DNA of 64,000 nt from the NCBI GenBank assembly GCA_025774245.1, contig JALGWI010000004.1, positions 1 through 64,000 on the forward strand, in the 5' to 3' direction. Positions 45,798 to 54,531 of the stretch are shown piece by piece; position 1 is the stretch's first letter, and each line of letters opens with the position of its first letter. The translations under genes and the position numbers were made by a program. The notes under the pieces are model-generated. The model worked only from the letters and a program-made list of their open reading frames with translations. It searched no databases and was not told where the DNA came from. This stretch comes from a bacterium (lineage in GTDB: Bacteria > Joyebacterota > Joyebacteria > Joyebacterales > Joyebacteraceae).

Positions 45798-46628
45798 ATG
45801 TTCAAAGCCGCGACGATCGTAGCCGCCGTTCTGGCGGTCGCCACCGTTCTTCTGCCCGTATCAGGGCGCGCTTCGCTCTCGGTCGATCCGGCATTCGTCG
45901 AGTTGAGCCTCGAGAAGGGGAGGCCCTCAGAGGTCATCACCGTCACGAATGTCACACAGCAGGAGATGCGCTACCGAGTCAAGGCGGTGCACTTCGTCTA
46001 CACGCGTGGTGGGAACTTCGAAGAGATCGAGCCCGACGACAAGTCGCTCGCGCTTTGGACCAAGTTCAATCCCAAGGAGTTCACGCTCGCACCGAAGGGG
46101 AGCCAGGCGATCCGGCTCACGATCGTGCCGCCGGGCAACCTCAAGGACGGCGAGTACTGGGCTGCGCTTCGCTTCGAGCCGCTCGTCGGCATCGCGGTCG
46201 GCGGTGACGACGGAGAGGGCCGCAGCGTTGCGCTCGAGGTCAGGACGAACATACTGGTTCCGGTCGTGGGTCACGTTGGCAAGGTGACCGCCGTCTGCGA
46301 ACTGAAGGACCTGCAGGCGTGGCGCACTGACGACGGGCTCGCCATTCTGGCGTACGTTGCGAACACCGGGACCGGGCGCGTCAGGGTGAAGGGCTTCTAC
46401 GAGGTGCTCGATCCGTCCGGCGCCGTCGTGGCCGACGGTCTGATCGGCGAGGATACGATGCTCTCCGGAGGGGAGAGGCTCCTCGCCCGCGCGGTCGAGG
46501 GCGACTTCCCGGAGGGGGAGTACACCGTCCGCGTCCGCTACGAGTCCGAGAAGCTCGAGAAGCCGCTCGCCGGCCAGACGCGAGTGCGGAACGAACCGCC
46601 CGCAGGCTACGCCGGCGAATCTCCGTAG
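45798..46628 (+). CDS. PapD-like periplasmic chaperone
   Basis: 276 residues from ATG 45798 (GGGAGAGGATGAG upstream). The signal peptide ends near SGRA. The first Ig-like domain starts SLSVDPAFVELSLEKGRPSEVITVTN, with QEMRYRVKAVHFVYTRGG, FTLAPKGSQAIRLTIVPPGN and GEYWAALRFEP, the strand order and phrases of the PapD N-terminal domain. A second domain (about 150-255) includes LAILAYVANTGTGRVRVKGFYEVLDPSG. Chaperones of this family hold pilus subunits in the periplasm and hand them to an usher. The neighbouring genes provide both kinds of partner. Relatives used in other secretion contexts exist, so the role is inferred from context. Confidence 0.75.
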   Translation: MFKAATIVAAVLAVATVLLPVSGRASLSVDPAFVELSLEKGRPSEVITVTNVTQQEMRYRVKAVHFVYTRGGNFEEIEPDDKSLALWTKFNPKEFTLAPKGSQAIRLTIVPPGNLKDGEYWAALRFEPLVGIAVGGDDGEGRSVALEVRTNILVPVVGHVGKVTAVCELKDLQAWRTDDGLAILAYVANTGTGRVRVKGFYEVLDPSGAVVADGLIGEDTMLSGGERLLARAVEGDFPEGEYTVRVRYESEKLEKPLAGQTRVRNEPPAGYAGESP

Positions 46629-46740
46629 ACGCGTGGGTCCGCACCCCGAACTGCACCAGTGGCCGACCGGCGTGTCCGAACTCGGCTCGCGACGCGGGCC
46701 GAACGCCGGAGAGCGTGGGAGGCCCAGAGGCCCAGGCAAG

Positions 46741-49700
46741 ATGAACCGCACCGAAGAACAGAGAGCGCGCACGAGCTCAGCCGGGCGCTTCGTCCCACGC
46801 GGGGGAAGCACCGGCTCGTTCTTTGTGCCGAGAGGCGCGATCCGCCTCTCGGTGTCCCTCCTTGCACTCCTGGTCCTCGCGTTCGCGGCACCGCGGTGTC
46901 TCGCTCAGTCCGCATCCGGCGATCCCGGCGCGGCCGGCGGGACGGCGGGCGCCGAGGCGACCGGGCTCGACGCGATCACCGAACCTCTGCTCGAGACGAC
47001 GGTGGTGGGCCTCACCCTCGAGGGGAGGACGAAGTACGAGCGCGTCAGGATCTCGGACTTCGACATTCTCTTCACCGAGGACGAAGAACCGCTCATTCCG
47101 CTTCTGAGAGTGCTGGACCGACTCGGCGTGCACGTGACCGAGTCGGGGACGACGATCGAGTTCCACCTCGATGGAGCTCCGCTCGTCACCCTCGACTACG
47201 CCACCGGCGCGGCCGTCGTCGACTCGCTGTCCCGCCAGACGACTCCGGTGGTGGGTCTCTCTGACATAACCTACGAACCGGAGATCTTTGTCCCCCACGA
47301 AGACGTCTCGGAGTTCCTCGCGATCGATATCGCGTGGGACCCGACGATGTACGCGATCGACATGTCGGTCGACCGGGGGCTCGACGTTTTCCGGCGCCGC
47401 CGCGAGTCGATCGCCCTCCTCCGGGCCAAGGGCTCGGGGGCCGAGATCGAGCTACCCGGCAACCTTCCTCCCGCCGGCATCGACCGTTCGCTCGCGCCGA
47501 GGCTCGAGTTCCTGCAGCTCATGGTCCACACGAACGCGATCAGCAGGAAGGACGAGGAGAAGATCACCGGGTCGGTCTCCCCGCCGCGCCTCAACCTGTG
47601 GGCGCATCTCCTGGGCGGCAATCTGGGCACGACGATCAGCCAGAAGTCGACCTCGCTCGCCGACGGCGTCAAGCTCGACTGGCTGGCGTGGAACACCTAT
47701 CTCTCCGAGGTGCAGCTGACCCTCGGGACCAGCATCTTTGGGCTGTCGCCGCTCACGTTTCCGGCCATGAGCCTCTTGGGCGCTCGGGCCAACGGGATCG
47801 TCGGGACGGCCAACGCCACGCGCCAGCGCGATCCGTCGGAGAACGGGAAGCGCCAGCTCTATCGCAGGCAGCACGTCATCGACGGCTACGCGCCCATGGG
47901 GTCGGAGGTCACGCTCCTCATCAACGGCCGGATCATCGACTCGATGATCGTGCGGGATACGGATCACGCGCCTCCCGGCGAAGGCGTCTACCGGTTCACG
48001 GGCTTCAACCTCCTGGTGAGCCGTCTGAGCGAAGTCGTCGTCCGGGTCGAGGAGCCGGACGGCACGGTCGAGGAGACCGTGCGGGACGTCCTCGAGACAG
48101 ACCTTCTGAGCGATTCGGGCGACCTCTCCTTCATCGCGGCGGGAGGCGGACGGCGCCCTCCGGGAACCAACGATCTCTCCGCCGAGGGGCGCTTCGGCGG
48201 AGCGCGGCTGAGCTACGGCCTGACGAATGCCCTGACGCTTGCGGTGACGGGCGCGTACCAGGACAGCATCTACGCCAAAGACGCCCTCCGGTTCACCGGT
48301 CAGGACACGCTCGAGACGATCCCGATGGAGAGCTACCACGCGGACGGCCGTGTCGTGTGGCAGCTTGCCGATCCACTCCTTCTGTTCGGAGAGGGTGCAA
48401 GGAGCGAGGTCGTCGACACGGGGGAGGTCGACTACGCGTACAACGCGCAGGGCGAGTTCCACGTCGGCGGGCTGCGTCTCTACCCCGCGTACTTCCGCTA
48501 CGGCCCGCAGTTCTTCGACGGCGTGAACCCCGAGCTCAAGGACGTCGAAGGCGCGGCGGTCGGCTTCGTGCTGCGCCAGGGGCGGGGCAACGAGCTCACG
48601 TTCGGGGTGTCACAGCTTCACGACAACGTCGCAGGCCAGCTCGAAGAGACGACGTACGTAACCGAAGGCGTCGTCAATCTCGACCTCAGGCGCGTCATCC
48701 CGAACTCGACCCTTTCGATCGGGACGCTCGGCCTCTCGATCGACGACGCCGACCCCTGGCTGCTCTACTCGATGGGCTTCGACAGCAATCTCTTCGGGGG
48801 ATGGCGCCTGCGGAGCCGCGTCACGAGGGGCGACCCGATCCGACGGCTCCTGCGGGATGTGCTCGCGCCGGGCGCCGCCACCAAGTTCGACCGCATCCTT
48901 CGGCAGTCGACACGGTACGACGTGCGGGCCGTCGTGGGCTCGAGCACGATCGGGACGAGGGTCGACCTGAGGCGCCGCCTCGGCTCCAACTGGCAGATCA
49001 CTTTCGGCTACCGCCAGTCGTCGAGTCAGGAGCGGACGACGTTCGATCTCATGCGGAACGCGACGGGCGAGAGCTACTGGCAGTGGCGATTCACGCCGGG
49101 TTACGACTGGCTGCGCGAGGAGTTCTTCGTGGAGAACAGGTTCGAGTACCTCCTCGGCGGCAGCCACCGGAACCGGGTCGTGCTCGAAGGTCACTACCGC
49201 GCCGATGACTGGGTGGCGCGGCTCTCGCTGCAGCTGCAGCTCAGCGTGGGGTTCGCCGACAACGTCCCCGTGCCGATGTGGAACGACTACCTGAACCCCG
49301 ACGTGGGCGGCGTCAGGGGTCGCGTCTTCATCGACTCCAACGGCAACGGCCTGCGCGACTCGGGCGAGCCCGGGGTCGAGGACGTCGACGTCGCCTCGGG
49401 CATGGGGTGGAGGGTCGCCTCGCGGAGTCGCGGCCTCTTCGTCATTCCGAACACCTCGTTCTGGAGGCAGACGGTCGTGAGCCTGAACCCCGAGACCCTC
49501 TCGGCCGCATACACGCCGACCCAGGCGACGCAGGAGGCCATCATTCGGCCCGGGATGTTCACCGTGGTCAACCTTGGGGTGGGGGCGTTCGGAGCGATCA
49601 GCGGCAACGCCAGGGGACGAACGCTGGAAGGGGAGCTCGTAGGCGTCTCCGGGCTCAACGTCCTCCTGATCGACGGACAGGGGAAGACGACCGGGAAGTC

Positions 49701-49956
49701 GGTCACGGCGCGCGACGGCAGCTACTACATCGGCGACGTCAAGCCCGGGAGCTACACCGTGAGGATCAACCCCGACGCGCTGCCCCCGAGCTTCGAGCTC
49801 GAGGTGGGGGAGGCCGCCGTCGACGTCTTCCCCGACAGCGAGTTCTTCGAGCTCGAGGGCATCGACTTCTCGGGCTTCTACATCCAGGCTCCGGAGCTCG
49901 ACGAGGAGGCGGCGGAGGAGGCCAGGGAGGAGACGCTGTACCAGGTCTTCGACTAG
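46741..49956 (+). CDS. Usher-like outer-membrane protein with SdrD-B and CarboxypepD-like repeats
   Basis: 1,071 residues from ATG 46741 (start uncertain; upstream in-frame GTG codons exist). Signal segment about 30-55. Residues about 75-210 resemble the copper-amine-oxidase-N/stalk type domain. A segment with VTLLINGRIIDSMIVRDTDHAPPGEGVYRFTGFNLLVSRLSEVVVRVEEPDGT parallels the usher region where the pilus subunit-binding and plug elements join the barrel. About 400 residues of alternating strands follow. After them comes GGVRGRVFIDSNGNGLRDSGEPG, an SdrD B-like Ca-binding repeat, then a carboxypeptidase-regulatory-like repeat (GKSVTARDGSYYIGDVKPGSYTV). FimD-type ushers lack these additions. 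Downstream of the chaperone by 112 bases. Secretion role inferred. Confidence 0.65.
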   Translation: MNRTEEQRARTSSAGRFVPRGGSTGSFFVPRGAIRLSVSLLALLVLAFAAPRCLAQSASGDPGAAGGTAGAEATGLDAITEPLLETTVVGLTLEGRTKYERVRISDFDILFTEDEEPLIPLLRVLDRLGVHVTESGTTIEFHLDGAPLVTLDYATGAAVVDSLSRQTTPVVGLSDITYEPEIFVPHEDVSEFLAIDIAWDPTMYAIDMSVDRGLDVFRRRRESIALLRAKGSGAEIELPGNLPPAGIDRSLAPRLEFLQLMVHTNAISRKDEEKITGSVSPPRLNLWAHLLGGNLGTTISQKSTSLADGVKLDWLAWNTYLSEVQLTLGTSIFGLSPLTFPAMSLLGARANGIVGTANATRQRDPSENGKRQLYRRQHVIDGYAPMGSEVTLLINGRIIDSMIVRDTDHAPPGEGVYRFTGFNLLVSRLSEVVVRVEEPDGTVEETVRDVLETDLLSDSGDLSFIAAGGGRRPPGTNDLSAEGRFGGARLSYGLTNALTLAVTGAYQDSIYAKDALRFTGQDTLETIPMESYHADGRVVWQLADPLLLFGEGARSEVVDTGEVDYAYNAQGEFHVGGLRLYPAYFRYGPQFFDGVNPELKDVEGAAVGFVLRQGRGNELTFGVSQLHDNVAGQLEETTYVTEGVVNLDLRRVIPNSTLSIGTLGLSIDDADPWLLYSMGFDSNLFGGWRLRSRVTRGDPIRRLLRDVLAPGAATKFDRILRQSTRYDVRAVVGSSTIGTRVDLRRRLGSNWQITFGYRQSSSQERTTFDLMRNATGESYWQWRFTPGYDWLREEFFVENRFEYLLGGSHRNRVVLEGHYRADDWVARLSLQLQLSVGFADNVPVPMWNDYLNPDVGGVRGRVFIDSNGNGLRDSGEPGVEDVDVASGMGWRVASRSRGLFVIPNTSFWRQTVVSLNPETLSAAYTPTQATQEAIIRPGMFTVVNLGVGAFGAISGNARGRTLEGELVGVSGLNVLLIDGQGKTTGKSVTARDGSYYIGDVKPGSYTVRINPDALPPSFELEVGEAAVDVFPDSEFFELEGIDFSGFYIQAPELDEEAAEEAREETLYQVFD

Positions 49957-49995
49957 GCCGGGTTTGACTGGTCCGGGAGCGTCCATACCGGGATT

Positions 49996-50031
49996 CGACG
50001 AGGCCCTCGCCGTGTGGCGGGGGCCTCGTCG
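49996..50031 (+). terminator. Strong terminator after the usher-like gene
   Basis: CGACGAGGCCC and GGGCCTCGTCG close an 11-bp stem, with an inner CGCC/GGCG pair. It begins 40 bases after the stop and separates the usher-like gene from the following small operon. Confidence 0.7.
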
Positions 50032-50115
50032 CGTCACCGCGGGACGACGTTTCCCGCGCGGCGTTCCCGCGGGGCGACGTCAACGAAGTGGACACGACGC
50101 CGACGGCGAGCTTCC

Positions 50116-50131
50116 GTGAACGTACATTCAG
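50116..50131. promoter_or_regulatory. Imperfect LexA-like dyad (upstream copy)
   Basis: GTGAACGTACATTCAG is a degenerate copy of the perfect dyad at 50305-50320. The rest of the 434-base gap (49957-50390) holds the terminator but no gene that I can see. Confidence 0.35.
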
Positions 50132-50304
50132 TCGACGTGTCAAGGTATTGCCGCGGGCCCGAGCGCCGGCGGCGCTTTCGTTCTGCGCCCGGGGCGAGCG
50201 CGAAGCGGCCGGAATCAGGGGCTCGTGTGCGCTTCGCACTCCGGCGGTGCGCCGTCCGTCCGTCCGTGGCACGGCTCATGCATGGCTCTGACAGTGCATG
50301 GTGC

Positions 50305-50320
50305 GTGAACGTCCGTTCAC
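50305..50320. promoter_or_regulatory. Perfect dyad GTGAACG-TC-CGTTCAC, LexA/DinR-like
   Basis: The core GAAC-N4-GTTC is the form recognised by LexA in Bacillus and many non-enteric bacteria. It sits about 70 bases before the GTG at 50391, a position suited to an operator. No clear -35/-10 pair overlaps it. Another dyad-binding repressor could equally use it. Confidence 0.45.
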
Positions 50321-50390
50321 CACCGCTTGAGAGGTGAACGGGGCGTCCGCGATCGACCTCCGATCTGGCAGTTCGGGAGAGGACGATGCG

Positions 50391-50966
50391 GTGAGACGCG
50401 CGGCCCTCATACCGGTAGCACTCACACTGGTGCTCGCGTTTACCCTGCGGGCCTGCGGGGAGAGCAGCATCTCCGCCGACCTCGCCCCGGGGGTCCGGGC
50501 GAGCTTCAAGCACAAGATCATCGTCGAAGAAGAAACCTGGCCATCGACCCTCGCGGAATCTCGCGAGGGTCGCGCGCTTCTGGAGCTCGAAGCGCGCGGC
50601 GGGTTCCGCCTCCACGTGCGCGTCCGCGAGCATCCCGGCGACTACCTGATCTGCATCATCTACGTCGACGGCGAGGGACAGCTCTCTCTCGACCGCGACG
50701 CGGCGTTCGTCCTGGACTACGGCGATCGGGAGGTCGAGAGCATCGAGGTGCTCTTCACCGACAGCCCCCTCGAGATGAGGGTGTTCAGCACCGGCGAGGA
50801 GACGATCGTCCTCACGAGGAATTCCGACGAGTACTCGAAGGCGAGAAGCGGTGGTTACCTGGCAGCCGTGAGGTTCCCTAGGGACTCTCTGCCCGAGGGG
50901 GGCAGGTGGGTCCCGGACTCGTTCGAGTTGAGAGGAGGTGACTGCGATGAAGGCGCTCGTGGCTAG
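50391..50966 (+). CDS. Probable lipoprotein or exported protein of the peptide operon
   Basis: 191 residues from GTG 50391 behind GGGAGAGGAC. A second GTG 57 bases upstream has no SD. The signal (RRAALIPVALTLVLAFTLRAC) ends at Cys22, but the preceding residues (LRAC) are a poor lipobox because of the Arg, so lipidation is doubtful. The mature part is beta-rich and acidic (FRLHVRVREHPGDYLICIIYV, VFVLDYGDREVESIEVLFTD, LEMRVFSTGEETIVL). It resembles no family I know. Its last 20 bases overlap the gene for a small secreted peptide, implying translational coupling. It lies between the usher-like cluster and hcp. Confidence 0.65.
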   Translation: MRRAALIPVALTLVLAFTLRACGESSISADLAPGVRASFKHKIIVEEETWPSTLAESREGRALLELEARGGFRLHVRVREHPGDYLICIIYVDGEGQLSLDRDAAFVLDYGDREVESIEVLFTDSPLEMRVFSTGEETIVLTRNSDEYSKARSGGYLAAVRFPRDSLPEGGRWVPDSFELRGGDCDEGARG

Positions 50967-51102
50967 AATCGCTCTGGTCGTGCTCCTGGTTCTCACTACG
51001 CCCGCGATGGCGCTCGCCGCTGACGGCGGGCCCGACGGGGTCTGGTGGGAGTGGTTCGTCAGGATGATTACGTGGGGGTCCGGTGGCTGGCACGGCTTCT
51101 AG
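50947..51102 (+). CDS. 51-residue secreted Trp/Gly-rich peptide
   Basis: ATG 50947 has an excellent SD (AGGAGGT, seven bases away) and overlaps the end of the upstream gene by 20 bases. The product has a basic start, a strong hydrophobic core (IALVVLLVLTTPAMALA) and a likely cleavage after ALA. That leaves about 27 residues: ADGGPDGVWWEWFVRMI followed by a Gly/Trp/His tail, five Trp in all. Such aromatic, short exported peptides can be membrane-active, signals or structural partners; none can be chosen from sequence. It lies below the length cut-off of most gene finders. The strong hcp-side terminator follows 183 bases later. Confidence 0.65.
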   Translation: MKALVARIALVVLLVLTTPAMALAADGGPDGVWWEWFVRMITWGSGGWHGF

Positions 51103-51284
51103 AGCACGTCGGACCCGAGGGCCGTCCGCCCCGCTGAGGGCGATGGCGGAACTACTGTGATCTCGCGGCAGCGCCGGCCGTGACCGACCGGCGGAGTCCC
51201 GCGAGGGCGCTCGACGCACAGTCGGGCGCTGGCATGCCCGGTGACTCCGGTGCGGCGGGAGTCGCCGGGATCGGAAGGCAAGAA

Positions 51285-51316
51285 GAGGCCGCCGGCTGCG
51301 AAGAGCCGGCGGCCTC
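51285..51316 (-). terminator. Perfect 13-bp terminator between the peptide gene and hcp
   Basis: GAGGCCGCCGGCT (51285-51297) and AGCCGGCGGCCTC (51304-51316) enclose GCGAAG. On the minus strand, after hcp, it is followed by a T/C tract (TTCTTGCC). It can also end the plus-strand transcript. Confidence 0.8.
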
Positions 51317-51344
51317 GTTGTGTCGCGCTGCGTTCGATCGCCGC

Positions 51345-53000
51345 CTACACGGTCTGGGGCGTGAGGATCGCCGCGAGGTCCTCTGCGGCCGTGCTGATCG
51401 GCTTGATGTCGAACTTGTCGACCAGGATCGAGAGGACGTTCGGCGAGACGAACGCGGGAAGCGTGGGGCCGAGCCTGATGCCCTTGATCCCCAGGTGGAG
51501 GAGCGTCAGCAGAATCGCGACCGCCTTCTGCTCGTACCACGAGAGGATGAACGAGAGCGGGAGCTCGTTGAGCCCGAGCCCGAAGGCTTCTGAGAGCGCG
51601 GCAGCGATCTGGATCGCCGAGTAGGCGTCGTTGCACTGGCCGACGTCGAGGAGCCTCGGGATCCCGCCGATGTCGCCGAAGTCGAGCTTGTTGAAGCGGA
51701 ACTTCCCGCACGCCAGGGTCAGGATGATCGTGTCGTCCGGCGCCGACTCCGCGAACTCGGTGTAGTAGTTGCGGCCGCTCTTCGCCCCGTCGCATCCGCC
51801 GACGAGGAAGAAGTGCCGGATCTTGCCCGCCTTGACCGCCTCCACGACCTTGTCGGCGACGCCGAGCACCGCGTTGTGCCCGAAGCCGACCGTGATCGTC
51901 TTCTCGGGTTCGGTCTCGGCGAAGCCGGGAGCAGCAAGTGCTGCTTCTATCACCGGGGTGAGGTGATTGCCAGTTACGTGCGCCACCCCCGGCCACGCTA
52001 CGAGACCTGTCGTGAAGATCCGGTTCTTGTACGAGTCCCTCGGCTTCTGGATGCAGTTGGTCGTCATCAGGACGGCGCCCGGGAAGGCGTCGAACTCCTT
52101 CGCCTGGTCCTGCCACGCGCCGCCGTAGTTGCCGACGAGGTGCGGGTAGCGCTTGAGACCGGGGTAGCCGTGCGCCGGGAGCATCTCGCCGTGGGTGTAG
52201 ACGTTGATGCCCTTCCCCTCGGTCTGCTTGAGGAGCTCCTCGAGGTCCTTGAGATCGTGGCCGGAGACGAGGATGGCCTTCCCCTTGACGGTCGTGATCC
52301 GGACCTGCGTCGGCTCCGGGTGGCCGTACGCATCGGTGTTCGCGCTGCTCAGGATCTCCATCGTCCGGAGATTGAGCTCACCGGTCTTGAGACACCAGGC
52401 GAGCAGATCGTCGGTCGGCACGTCGTCCTTCGCGAGAAGGTCGAGCGCCTCGTGGAAGGTGGCAAAGATGCCGTCGTCGGTCCTTCCCAGGAGCTGCGCG
52501 TGGTCGGCGTAGGCTGCCGTGCCCCTGAGCCCGTAGGTGATGAGCTCCCGCAGGCTGGCCGCGTCGGGACCGTAGGTCTCGGACCACGTCGCGAGCGTCA
52601 CGTCGCTCCCCTGAGCGACGAGCCCGGGAAGATCGGACGCGGGCGTCCAGGTCGCGGGACCGTCGAGCGATTCCGGCGCCGAGCCTGCGCTCTTGCACGC
52701 GTTCTCGTAGAGCGCCTTCGCCCGGTCGCGCATCGCGGCCGCCTCGCGCAGGAGAACCGTCATCCTCTCGGGGTCGAAGTTGACGTTCGTGACCGTGGTG
52801 AAGAGCGCCTCGACCACGAAGACATCGATCTCGCGATCCGACGCCTTGAACTTCCTGGCCCGGTGGGCGTACATCGAGATCCCCTGCGTCGCGTGAAGCA
52901 GGAGGTCCTGCAGGGCCGCCGTCGTCTCGTCCTTGCCGCAGACGCCCTTCACATCGCAGGCGCCACCCTTGGCCGTCTGTTCGCACTGGTGACAGTACAC
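51345..53000 (-). CDS. hcp: Hybrid cluster protein (hydroxylamine/NO reductase)
   Basis: 551 residues; GTG start behind AAAGGAAG. Hcp carries a cubane cluster and the hybrid Fe-S-O cluster. It reduces NO to N2O and was earlier described as a hydroxylamine reductase. The N-terminal ligands are visible as Cys3, Cys6, Cys15 and Cys21 ([21 protein letters not shown]). Hybrid-cluster ligands appear in [56 protein letters not shown] and [12 protein letters not shown]. Length and motifs are complete. An Rrf2 regulator precedes it by 78 bases in the same operon, matching the known NO-responsive control of hcp by NsrR in other bacteria. Confidence 0.97.
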   Translation of the reverse strand: MYCHQCEQTAKGGACDVKGVCGKDETTAALQDLLLHATQGISMYAHRARKFKASDREIDVFVVEALFTTVTNVNFDPERMTVLLREAAAMRDRAKALYENACKSAGSAPESLDGPATWTPASDLPGLVAQGSDVTLATWSETYGPDAASLRELITYGLRGTAAYADHAQLLGRTDDGIFATFHEALDLLAKDDVPTDDLLAWCLKTGELNLRTMEILSSANTDAYGHPEPTQVRITTVKGKAILVSGHDLKDLEELLKQTEGKGINVYTHGEMLPAHGYPGLKRYPHLVGNYGGAWQDQAKEFDAFPGAVLMTTNCIQKPRDSYKNRIFTTGLVAWPGVAHVTGNHLTPVIEAALAAPGFAETEPEKTITVGFGHNAVLGVADKVVEAVKAGKIRHFFLVGGCDGAKSGRNYYTEFAESAPDDTIILTLACGKFRFNKLDFGDIGGIPRLLDVGQCNDAYSAIQIAAALSEAFGLGLNELPLSFILSWYEQKAVAILLTLLHLGIKGIRLGPTLPAFVSPNVLSILVDKFDIKPISTAAEDLAAILTPQTV

Positions 53001-53078
53001 GTGTCTTCCTTTCCTGGCCCGCCGGCCGAGCCGCGCGGGTCGTATGTTCCGCTCCCGGACGGGGTTCTCCGACCCCGC

Positions 53079-53510
53079 TCAGGAGCGCCGTGCCTTCTTC
53101 CTCCTCGGTACCTTGAAGTCATCGAGCGTTGCGGCGGCGAGCTCCCTCGCAACCTCGCCGTTCAGTCCGGCGAGGAGGCGGGAGAGGGGGCACTTCCCGC
53201 TGTCGCAGATCGGCAGATCGAACAGGCAGGGCGACGTCTCGATCGGCCCCTCGATCGCCTCGTACACATCGCCGAGCGAGATGTCGCCGGCCGGCCTCGT
53301 GAGCGTGAAGCCGCCGCCCGGGCCGGGCCGTCCGTCGACCAGTCCCGCCTTCGAGAGACCGTTCAGGACCTTGGCGAGGTGGGCCTCGGACGCGCCCAGG
53401 AGATCGGCGATCTGGCCGACGGAGACCGGGTCGCCCCCGTGCCCCGCGATGACGGCCGCGGCGTGGAGTCCGAGCGAGGCCGCTTCCGATACCCTGACGA
53501 GTCCGTGCAT
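53079..53510 (-). CDS. Rrf2-family Fe-S transcription regulator (NsrR/IscR-like)
   Basis: 143 residues, ATG behind GGAGAG. Residues about 5-65 form the winged helix (VSVGQIADLLGASEAHLAKVLNGLSKAGLVDGRPGPGGGF). Three Cys (95, 102, 107) in SPCLFDLPICDSGKCPL have the spacing class that binds a [2Fe-2S] or [4Fe-4S] cluster in Rrf2 regulators, though with six and four residues between them rather than the IscR five and five. Position ahead of hcp makes an NO- or redox-responsive role likely. It probably represses its own operon through the inverted repeat at 53600-53635, which overlaps the promoter. NsrR is the closest functional guess. Confidence 0.85.
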   Translation of the reverse strand: MHGLVRVSEAASLGLHAAAVIAGHGGDPVSVGQIADLLGASEAHLAKVLNGLSKAGLVDGRPGPGGGFTLTRPAGDISLGDVYEAIEGPIETSPCLFDLPICDSGKCPLSRLLAGLNGEVARELAAATLDDFKVPRRKKARRS

Positions 53511-53599
53511 CGTTCTCTCCCGCGCGCCCGGCTTCCGCCGCGCCCAGGGCCTTCCGCTCGCCTCTCTATAAGGAGGGGCTCACGGAGCGATGGCTGCTC

Positions 53600-53635
53600 C
53601 TATTCCGGTAATGCGGTACGACAATATAGGAATAG
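53600..53635. promoter_or_regulatory. Inverted repeat at the rrf2-hcp promoter (operator candidate)
   Basis: CTATTCC (53600-53606) and GGAATAG (53629-53635) are exact inverted copies 22 bases apart, with an AT-rich centre that contains the -10. The right arm lies inside the -35/-10 spacer. This fits autoregulation by the Rrf2 protein, but the sequence does not match the AT-rich NsrR consensus of enterics. Confidence 0.5.
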
Positions 53636-53650
53636 ACTTCAGGGCGTCAA
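53623..53650 (-). promoter_or_regulatory. Promoter TTGACG-16-TATATT for rrf2-hcp
   Basis: On the minus strand TTGACG (53645-53650) is 16 bases from TATATT (53623-53628). The start would be about 53616, giving a leader near 105 bases before the regulator gene. Confidence 0.6.
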
Positions 53651-53775
53651 GGTGTTTCTCGCGGGGGGAGGTCGAAGAGACGGAGGCGCCCCCTCCGTCC
53701 CGGCTGGGGGGTCGGAGGGGGCGTGGGGGAGGAGCACGAGACTGAGCGATCGGTCTCCTGCAGGTGGTGGTCCGG

Positions 53776-54531
53776 TCACATCGCCGTGGGGACCCGTTCG
53801 GCCGACGCGATGGAGATCTCTCCGATGCCGGCCTCGACGTTGATGTTCATCTGAACGTCTGTCTCGCCGTACGACTCGTTCACGAAGAAGCCGTCCTTCT
53901 TCGAGAACCCGCTGACGTGGATCGATCCGATCCCGACGTCGCGCTTGAGCTTCACGCCGACGTCCGTGGGAAGGCGCAGATCGACGCTCCCGATCCCGCC
54001 CTCGATGTCGACCTCGACGTCGTTCTCCCAGTTGCCCCTGAGGTCGATGGTCATGCTTCCAATGCCGGCTTCGATTTCAAGCCTGGTGAGCCCGAGGTTG
54101 CCGAGGTCGAGATCGGTCTCTCCGATGCCCAGATCGAGCTCGAGGACGAGCGGCACGTCCGGCGGAAGCGCGATCCTCCACTCGCTCTCGGCTCCGTTCG
54201 GGATCCTCTTCGAGCTGGCGGAGCGTTGCTTGAGGAGGAGCGTGCCCTTCCCGCCGCTCGTGGTGAACTCGACGTCGGGTTCCCACTCGGCGACGTTGTA
54301 CTCGACGTCGGCCTCGATCGTTCCCGCGGCCCCGCTCGTGACGACGACCTTCCCGATCGCCGCGTCGATGGTCGCGGTGAGCTCGCTGATTCCGCCGATC
54401 TCGAATTCGTGATGGTCGGTTCTGGGATCGATGAGCGTGACGGACTGGCCGCCGGAGCACGTGCATCCGGCAACGAGGGTGAACAGGCCGACGACGGAGA
54501 TGAGGCCAATCGCGCGTTTCAGTCTGAACAT
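53776..54531 (-). CDS. Lipoprotein with toast-rack/DUF4097-like beta-solenoid
   Basis: 251 residues from ATG 54531 (a GTG one codon earlier is possible; GAAGGGGG lies upstream). The signal ends in LVAGC (lipidation at Cys23 or 24). The rest is built of short strands with a repeating G-I-G-x phrase (LDLGIGETDLDLGNLGL, IEAGIGSMTIDLRG, IEGGIGSVDLRLP, DVGIGSIHVSG, VEAGIGEISIAS), the pattern of 'toast_rack' or DUF4097 adhesin-like domains, a regular right-handed beta stack. Such proteins are widespread and mostly uncharacterised. It is exported and probably lipid-anchored; no partner is indicated by its neighbours. Confidence 0.8.
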   Translation of the reverse strand: MFRLKRAIGLISVVGLFTLVAGCTCSGGQSVTLIDPRTDHHEFEIGGISELTATIDAAIGKVVVTSGAAGTIEADVEYNVAEWEPDVEFTTSGGKGTLLLKQRSASSKRIPNGAESEWRIALPPDVPLVLELDLGIGETDLDLGNLGLTRLEIEAGIGSMTIDLRGNWENDVEVDIEGGIGSVDLRLPTDVGVKLKRDVGIGSIHVSGFSKKDGFFVNESYGETDVQMNINVEAGIGEISIASAERVPTAM

